This document shows positions 59,348-64,000 of a stretch of 64,000 bases of DNA, one piece after another. The notes beneath the pieces were generated by a model. That model made no database searches, was not told the DNA's origin, and saw nothing but the letters and a program-made list of their open reading frames with translations. The stretch is from NCBI RefSeq assembly GCF_011067745.1, contig NZ_JAAMPJ010000001.1:124001-188000 (forward strand), in the 5' to 3' direction. Positions within the stretch are counted from its first letter, which is position 1. Every line of letters begins with the position of its first letter. Both the position numbers and the translations under genes were made by a program. Source of the DNA: Lentzea alba. Lineage in GTDB: Bacteria > Actinomycetota > Actinomycetes > Mycobacteriales > Pseudonocardiaceae.

Positions 59348-61258
59348 CTACATCTGCAGTTGCACGAACGGCGTCTGCTCGGCCGACATCGGCACCTGGA
59401 ACCGCTGGGTCAGGTAGGCCGCGATGTCGTGGAACAACGGCGCCGCCGACGCGCTGAACTGAGTGCCGTGCGGCCCGTCGAGCATGATGCCGACGACGTA
59501 GCGCGGATTGTCGGCGGGCAGGATGCCGGCGAACGTGATCCAGTACTCGGACTGCGAGTAGCACTTGCAGACCGGGTCGATCTGCTGGGCCGTGCCGGTC
59601 TTGCCCGCGATCTGGTAGCCGGGCAGGGCGGCCGCCTTGCCGGTCCCGTTCTGGTTCGCGTCCCGCGGGTCGGACTGCGTGACCGAGCGGAACATGTCGC
59701 GCACGGTCTTCGCGGTCTCCGGCGACACCACGCGGACGCCTTCCGGGCGCTGCTTCTCGGAACGGGCGCCCTCCTCGCCGATCTCGGCGCGGATCAGGCG
59801 CGGCGGGATGCGGAGGCCGTCGTTCGCGATGGCCTGGTACATGCCGGTCATCTGCAGCAACGTCATCGAGAGGCCCTGGCCGATCGGCAGGTTGCCGAAG
59901 GTCGAGCCGGACCACTGGTTCAGCGGCGGCACGACACCGGCCTCTTCGGCGGGCACACCGGACTGGGTGCGCTTGCCCAGGCCGAACTTCTGCAGCATCT
60001 CGGCGTAGCGCTCCTTGCCGACCTCCTGGGCGGCGAGCAGCGTGCCGACGTTCGAGGACTTCGCGAACACACCGGTGAACGACATGGGCACGGTGCTGTG
60101 GGTCCAGGCGTCCCTGATCGTGCGGTCGGCGACCTTCAACGAACCGGGCACCTGCAGCACGTCGTCCGGCTTGAACAGGCCGTACTCGACGGCCGCGGCA
60201 GCCGTGACGATCTTGTTCACCGAGCCCGGCTCGAAGCTGGAGGACACCGCCGCGTTGCGCTTCTGGTCCTCGGAGGCCTTGCCGAAGTCGGTGGGGTCGT
60301 AGGTCTTGTCGTTGGCCATGGCGATGATCTCGCCGGTGCGGCTGTCCAGCACGACGGCGGAGGCGGTCTTGGCGCCCGACTTCTTGGCGTAGTCGGTGAC
60401 CATGCGCTGCACGGCGTACTGGGTGTCGATGTCGATCGTCAGCTCGAGGCTCTTGCCGGGCTGCGGCTTCACGAGCTCGCGCTCGGTGTTCGGGATGACG
60501 AGGGTGTCGTCGCCGGACATCGTGTCGACCACCCGGCGGCCCGTGCGGCCGGCGAGGGTGTTGTCCGCCGCGTTCTCCAGCCCGAGGATGCCCTGGGTGG
60601 TCGGCGGTTTCTCGTCCTGGCGCCAGTTCGCGGCGCCGATGATGTTCGACGCCAGGTCGCCGTTGGGGTAGATGCGCTTCGAGCGGTACTCGGAGCCGAT
60701 CTCCGCCGGGAACTTCGCGACGATCGTCGCGGCTTTGGCCGGCTCGGCCTCCTGCACCAGGACCTCGTAGCTGATGTCCTCCACGAGCTGCCGGTAGATC
60801 GACTCCTCGTCGGTCTTCTCGCCGTTGACCTCGGGGCCCAGCGTCGACGAGATGAACTTCGCGACCTCGCGCGCGTGGTCGTCGTAGGACAGCGGGTACT
60901 GCTCGGGGTCCTTCGCGCGGGCTTCGTCCCAGGTCTTGCGGGCGCGCTGCGGCAGCACGTAGAGCGCGCGCACCTCGATCGAGAACGCGAGCTGGTTGCC
61001 GTTGCGATCGAGGATCGAACCGCGTTCGGCGGGAATGTCGAGGCGCGTCGTGCGCTGCTTCTGCGCCTGCAACGAGAGTTCGCTCGCCTCCAGACCCTGC
61101 ACCTGCACGAGTTTCACGCCCGCGATCAGCAGCGCGCCGATCAGCAGGACGCGGCCGATCGCGATGCGCAGCTTGCTGTTGCCGCCGGTGCGCGCGGCCG
61201 GGCGAGAGCCGCGCACCGACAACGGGCGGCGCGGCGCTCGCTGCTGCGGACCGGGCAT
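59348..61258 (-). CDS. ftsI: FtsI/PbpB septal transpeptidase (penicillin-binding protein)
   Basis: 636 residues. A single N-terminal membrane helix (about 30-50), a PBP dimerisation domain (about 75-260) and a transpeptidase domain are present. The active-site motifs are SVNK in SSFEPGSVNKIVTA, SSN in FAKSSNVGT and KTGT in YQIAGKTGTAQQ. It cross-links septal peptidoglycan with FtsW. The ATG overlaps the ftsL stop (TGATG). murE, normally next, is 7.5 kb away behind the island. Confidence 0.97.
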   Translation of the reverse strand: MPGPQQRAPRRPLSVRGSRPAARTGGNSKLRIAIGRVLLIGALLIAGVKLVQVQGLEASELSLQAQKQRTTRLDIPAERGSILDRNGNQLAFSIEVRALYVLPQRARKTWDEARAKDPEQYPLSYDDHAREVAKFISSTLGPEVNGEKTDEESIYRQLVEDISYEVLVQEAEPAKAATIVAKFPAEIGSEYRSKRIYPNGDLASNIIGAANWRQDEKPPTTQGILGLENAADNTLAGRTGRRVVDTMSGDDTLVIPNTERELVKPQPGKSLELTIDIDTQYAVQRMVTDYAKKSGAKTASAVVLDSRTGEIIAMANDKTYDPTDFGKASEDQKRNAAVSSSFEPGSVNKIVTAAAAVEYGLFKPDDVLQVPGSLKVADRTIRDAWTHSTVPMSFTGVFAKSSNVGTLLAAQEVGKERYAEMLQKFGLGKRTQSGVPAEEAGVVPPLNQWSGSTFGNLPIGQGLSMTLLQMTGMYQAIANDGLRIPPRLIRAEIGEEGARSEKQRPEGVRVVSPETAKTVRDMFRSVTQSDPRDANQNGTGKAAALPGYQIAGKTGTAQQIDPVCKCYSQSEYWITFAGILPADNPRYVVGIMLDGPHGTQFSASAAPLFHDIAAYLTQRFQVPMSAEQTPFVQLQM

Positions 61259-61824
61259 CAGCCACCCGCCGGAGGCGTCTGGCCGGAAGGCGGCGTGGAC
61301 GTCTGGGAAGGAGGCGGAGGTGGCGTCGACTTGGTCGGCGCGCTCGGCTTGCCGAACTCCTCGACCGTGCCGTCCGGGTTCTGCCGCAGTCGTGCCGGGT
61401 TCGACGGCTCGACCAGGCCCATCTCGCCTGCCCGGCGGGCGAGATCGGTCGGCGACTCGAGCAGCGCCACCTCACGGCGCAGCTGCTCCATCTGCAACGT
61501 CAGCCTCTCCGCCTCGGCCCGCGCCTCCTGCAGGCGGTAGGTGTCGGCGGCGGCCTGGGTCGAGAAGTACATGATCCCGGCGACGCCCGCGCCCAGCACG
61601 AGCATCACCAGCACGACGAACGGAGCCTTCGACACCTGCTTCTGCTGCGGCGCTGGGGTGCCGCCCCGCAGGTTCTGGGCGCGCTGCGCACGGCGGGCGT
61701 AGGCGCGCTCGGCACCCGCGGTCCGCCGCCGCGCCTTGTCGTTCTCCTCGGCCTTCGCCTGCGACTTGCGCTGGGAGGGATCGCGGGGCGACGGCCCACC
61801 GACCCTCGCGGGTGCCGCCGTCAT
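61258..61824 (-). CDS. ftsL: FtsL-like division protein
   Basis: 188 residues: a basic cytoplasmic region, one membrane helix ([19 protein letters not shown], about 69-87), a leucine-zipper coiled coil ([20 protein letters not shown]) and a Pro-rich extracellular tail. Position between rsmH and ftsI and the topology identify FtsL (Rv2164c place) despite low sequence conservation. The ATG overlaps the rsmH... block: it starts within the four-base overlap with the rsmH stop. Confidence 0.88.
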   Translation of the reverse strand: MTAAPARVGGPSPRDPSQRKSQAKAEENDKARRRTAGAERAYARRAQRAQNLRGGTPAPQQKQVSKAPFVVLVMLVLGAGVAGIMYFSTQAAADTYRLQEARAEAERLTLQMEQLRREVALLESPTDLARRAGEMGLVEPSNPARLRQNPDGTVEEFGKPSAPTKSTPPPPPSQTSTPPSGQTPPAGG

Positions 61825-62774
61825 CTCGGTTCTCCGATCCGTTCCGCCGCCCGCAGCCGCACCGGCGCCGCGCGCGGGTTGTCCTCGATTTCCTGCTCCG
61901 ACGCGAGTTCCGCGCCCTTCGTGAGCAACTTGATCTCGGGCCCGTGGCCCGGCAGTTCGACCGGCAGGCCCGGCGGGGTCTTCGACTTCGCCAGCTCCGC
62001 GAGCGCCTGCTTCACCATCCGGTCCTCGAGGGACTGGTACGACTCCACGACGATCCGCCCGCCGATGCCCAGCACGCCGAGGGCGGCGGGAAGGGCCAGC
62101 CGCAACGACTCCAGCTCGCCGTTGACCTCGATCCGCAACGCCTGGAACGTGCGCTTCGCCGGATGCCCGCCCGTGCGCCGCGACGCCGCGGGGACAACGT
62201 TGTACAGCAGCTCGACGAGCCGGCCGGAGTTCGTGAACGGCTCCTTCTCGCGCTCCCTGAGCACCGCGGAGGCGATCTTGCCCGCGAACCGCTCCTCGCC
62301 GTAGGTGGAGAGGATCCGCGCGAGGTCTCCGTGCGAGTAGGTGTTGAGCACGTCCGCCGCCGTCATGCCGGTGCCCTTGGACATCCGCATGTCGAGCGGG
62401 GCGTCCTTCGAGTACGCGAACCCGCGCTCTTCCTCGTCCAGCTGCAACGAGGACACGCCGAGGTCCATCAGCACACCGTCCACATGCGAGTAGCCGAGGT
62501 CCTCCACGGCTTCGTCGATGTGGTCGTAGGTGACGTTGACGAGCTTGACGCGATCACCGTGGCGCGCCAGGCGCTTCCCTGCCATCTCGATGGCCTGCGG
62601 GTCGCGGTCGAGCCCGATGAGGGTCAGTTCGGGGTGGGCGCTCAACAACGCGTCGGAGTGGCCGCCCATGCCGAGCGTCGTGTCGACGACGACGGCGGGC
62701 TTGCCGGAGAGCGCTGGAGCGAAGAGTTCCAGGACGCGGTCCAGCAGCACCGGAACGTGCCGCGGCTGATCCAT
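61821..62774 (-). CDS. rsmH: 16S rRNA (cytosine(1402)-N4)-methyltransferase
   Basis: 317 residues. [15 protein letters not shown], the SAM motif [39 protein letters not shown] and [14 protein letters not shown] are RsmH (MraW) signatures. It modifies C1402 in the ribosomal P site. ATG start; the 166-base gap to mraZ shows no obvious promoter, so it is probably co-transcribed with mraZ. Confidence 0.96.
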   Translation of the reverse strand: MDQPRHVPVLLDRVLELFAPALSGKPAVVVDTTLGMGGHSDALLSAHPELTLIGLDRDPQAIEMAGKRLARHGDRVKLVNVTYDHIDEAVEDLGYSHVDGVLMDLGVSSLQLDEEERGFAYSKDAPLDMRMSKGTGMTAADVLNTYSHGDLARILSTYGEERFAGKIASAVLREREKEPFTNSGRLVELLYNVVPAASRRTGGHPAKRTFQALRIEVNGELESLRLALPAALGVLGIGGRIVVESYQSLEDRMVKQALAELAKSKTPPGLPVELPGHGPEIKLLTKGAELASEQEIEDNPRAAPVRLRAAERIGEPR

Positions 62775-62940
62775 CGTCCCTCTACTCCCCTGATGCGCGT
62801 TCGGGTGACGTCAGGTCCCCGCCCGCCCGTCGAACCTGGCGCCGGGGAAGGTGCGCCAGGGCCGATAGTCGAGCGGACCGAGGCCTCACGGCACCCGAAT
62901 CGCGTGTGGAACATCCGGCCTGTTGCTCGGCTGACCGCCA

Positions 62941-63372
62941 TCAGAAGACGCCCGGTATGACCTCCTCGCGAGCCTCGGCGTAGCCGTCCTCGTGCTCTTC
63001 GAGATAGGTCTGCCAGGCGGTCGCGTCCCAGATCTCCATCCTGGTGAACGCGCCGACGACCACGCACTCCTTGGTCAACCCGGCATACCGGCGCAGTTCC
63101 GGTGCGATCAGAACGCGGCCCTGACCGTCCGGACGCTGCTCGTCCGTACCCGCGAACAGATACCGCTGATAGGCGCGTACGGCGTCGTTGGTGAACGGCG
63201 CCTCGGCGACTTTCCTCGCCATCTGCTCGAACTCAGCCCGGGGAAACACGTACAGGCAGTGGTCCTGGCCTTTGGTGACCATGAGACCTCCCGCCAGTTC
63301 GTCCCGGAACTTCGCAGGCAGTGTCAACCGACCCTTGTCGTCCAGGCGCGGGTAGTGAGTGCCGAGGAACAC
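62941..63372 (-). CDS. mraZ: MraZ, dcw cluster transcriptional regulator
   Basis: 143 residues with two AbrB-like half domains. Each has a DxxGR motif: [20 protein letters not shown] (about 8-27) and [19 protein letters not shown]. MraZ forms a ring-shaped oligomer and represses its own operon by binding short direct repeats. The GTG at 63372 follows GGAGG; the frame extends 31 codons up into the promoter. First gene of the dcw cluster here. Confidence 0.96.
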   Translation of the reverse strand: MFLGTHYPRLDDKGRLTLPAKFRDELAGGLMVTKGQDHCLYVFPRAEFEQMARKVAEAPFTNDAVRAYQRYLFAGTDEQRPDGQGRVLIAPELRRYAGLTKECVVVGAFTRMEIWDATAWQTYLEEHEDGYAEAREEVIPGVF

Positions 63373-63424
63373 GGCAGCCACCTCCCTTGCCGGGCGACGG
63401 ACCGGCAGTGGAGCCCCCGTCTGC

Positions 63425-63465
63425 CCCACCGGCCGCCACAGTACCCCACTTTTCACCACAGTCAA
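63425..63465 (-). promoter_or_regulatory. mraZ promoter with overlapping MraZ operator
   Basis: On the minus strand TTGACT (63465-63460), a 16-base spacer and TACTGT (63443-63438) make a good promoter starting near 63431. Across it, TGG occurs four times at an exact 10-base period, with the T at 63458, 63448, 63438 and 63428 (TGGT, TGGG, TGGC, TGGG). TGGG-type direct repeats at helical spacing are the known MraZ binding pattern. Confidence 0.8.
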
Positions 63466-63521
63466 CGCTGAAACAGGTGTTTACACACCAACTCGTGACC
63501 CGTTTTCCCTGGTAGACGCAG

Positions 63522-63546
63522 TGGGAAGGCGTGGGGGGATGGTGGG
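63522..63546 (+). promoter_or_regulatory. second set of TGGG direct repeats
   Basis: TGGGA, TGGGG and TGGGG start at 63522, 63532 and 63543 on the plus strand, spaced 10 and 11 bases. They lie between the mraZ promoter and the divergent moxR gene. They may be extra MraZ sites facing moxR, or chance in a G-rich tract. I see no gene in the remaining bases of the 404-base mraZ-moxR gap. Confidence 0.45.
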
Positions 63547-63776
63547 GGAGCTGGTCAGCCACCACCTTGCCGAGTGAGGGTTCAGCCCCGATTAAGCACT
63601 CGAACGGCCTAGAAATTTCGGCCAAAACGTGGGGTTGAGGCGCGTTGGTGGGGGAAGGTGGAAAGTGGTGGAGCGAACCCGATGTAGCCCGCAGGTGTAG
63701 GGCACTTAGCCGTGGTTTGACACACTGCGTGAAACGCTCACACGTCCGTGTTCCGGACACGGCTGCTGGAGGTTTA

Positions 63777-64000
63777 GTGACACCGGGAAGCCCAAGCGCG
63801 AACAGTCACGCGCCGGTCGATCAGATCCTGGGAGAGTTGCACGGCGCCGTTCAGCGGATCGCCGCCAACGTCGAACGGGTGCTCGTCGGCAAACCCGACG
63901 TGGTCCGGCTCGCTCTCGTGGCGCTGCTCGCCGAGGGGCACCTGCTCGTGGAGGATGTGCCGGGCGTCGGCAAGACCTCACTTGCGAAAGCGCTTGCCCG
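63777..64000 (+). CDS. MoxR-type AAA+ ATPase, N-terminal part (runs off right edge)
   Basis: 74 residues visible. LGELHGAVQRIAANVERVLV, then GKPDVVRLALVALLAEGHLL and the Walker A region VEDVPGVGKTSLAKALA are typical of MoxR ATPases, chaperone-like proteins usually followed by DUF58 and transglutaminase genes. GTG start with TGGAGG ahead; a TTGACA at 63717 may be its -35. Divergent from mraZ. Confidence 0.92.
   Translation, partial: MTPGSPSANSHAPVDQILGELHGAVQRIAANVERVLVGKPDVVRLALVALLAEGHLLVEDVPGVGKTSLAKALA

Noticed and set aside
59300-61540. 746-codon plus-strand frame
   Set aside because: Mirrors ftsI, with Asp/Arg/Leu-rich shadow composition.

Overview
The window is high-GC actinobacterial DNA that reads as a chromosomal segment of a Pseudonocardiales member (Lentzea/Saccharothrix/Lechevalieria-like; the genus cannot be fixed from the sequence alone). 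Grounds: a Wag31-type DivIVA, SepF and YggT next to the division cluster, the actinobacterial biotin synthase auxiliary protein after bioB, an ultrashort ileS T-box with an Ile ATC specifier, a SAM-IV-like riboswitch, many GTG/TTG starts, and a gene order close to the Mycobacterium nad-bio-dnaE1-lspA-ileS and dcw regions. No tRNA, rRNA, CRISPR array, integrase or transposase was seen.

Left part (1-31.3 kb): an NAD block (nadB end, nadA, and a divergent NrtR-type Nudix regulator sharing a perfect palindrome with nadA); a LON-domain protein; a TetR regulator beside a decayed hydrolase; an MFS transporter coupled to a DUF1445 hydro-lyase; the biotin genes bioA, bioD, bioB and bsaP plus a DUF2567 membrane protein; a cytochrome P450; dnaE1; a mixed set of regulators and small enzymes; rluD, lspA and a SAM-riboswitch-controlled class V PLP enzyme; a CPA1 antiporter; a secreted M28 peptidase; a TetR/SRPBCC divergent pair; ileS with its T-box; DoxX; and a truncated SARP regulator. 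A dispersed imperfect palindrome occurs twice (9982-10044 and 25225-25400).

Right part (31.4-64 kb): the division and cell-wall cluster, read on the minus strand from mraZ (63.4 kb) down to divIVA (32.9 kb): mraZ-rsmH-ftsL-ftsI // murE-murF-mraY-murD-ftsW-murG-murC-ftsQ // ftsZ | pgeF-yggS-sepF-yggT-divIVA. Nearly every junction within a block is a 1-4 base stop/start overlap. The cluster is broken twice. Between ftsQ and ftsZ lie about 4 kb with a secreted ricin-fold protein, a DinB-like protein, a CrtI-like desaturase and a membrane protein. Between murE and ftsI lie about 7.5 kb with a tandem universal stress protein, a giant NACHT / beta-propeller / Ras-like GTPase / zinc-ribbon / TIR gene, and a secreted glycosidase-like protein.

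The NACHT-GTPase-TIR gene (52734-57957) is the most interesting element. Two switch NTPase modules and a TIR effector with a WxxxE motif make it look like a single-gene conflict or cell-death sensor, placed inside the essential peptidoglycan cluster. As given, the reading frame breaks once, by a single base, between Walker A and Walker B of the NACHT domain. That break is a sequencing error, a recent inactivation or a frameshift signal, and it decides whether the system is active. A second recurring theme is leaderless expression: at many genes a TANNNT box ends 6-8 bases before the start codon.
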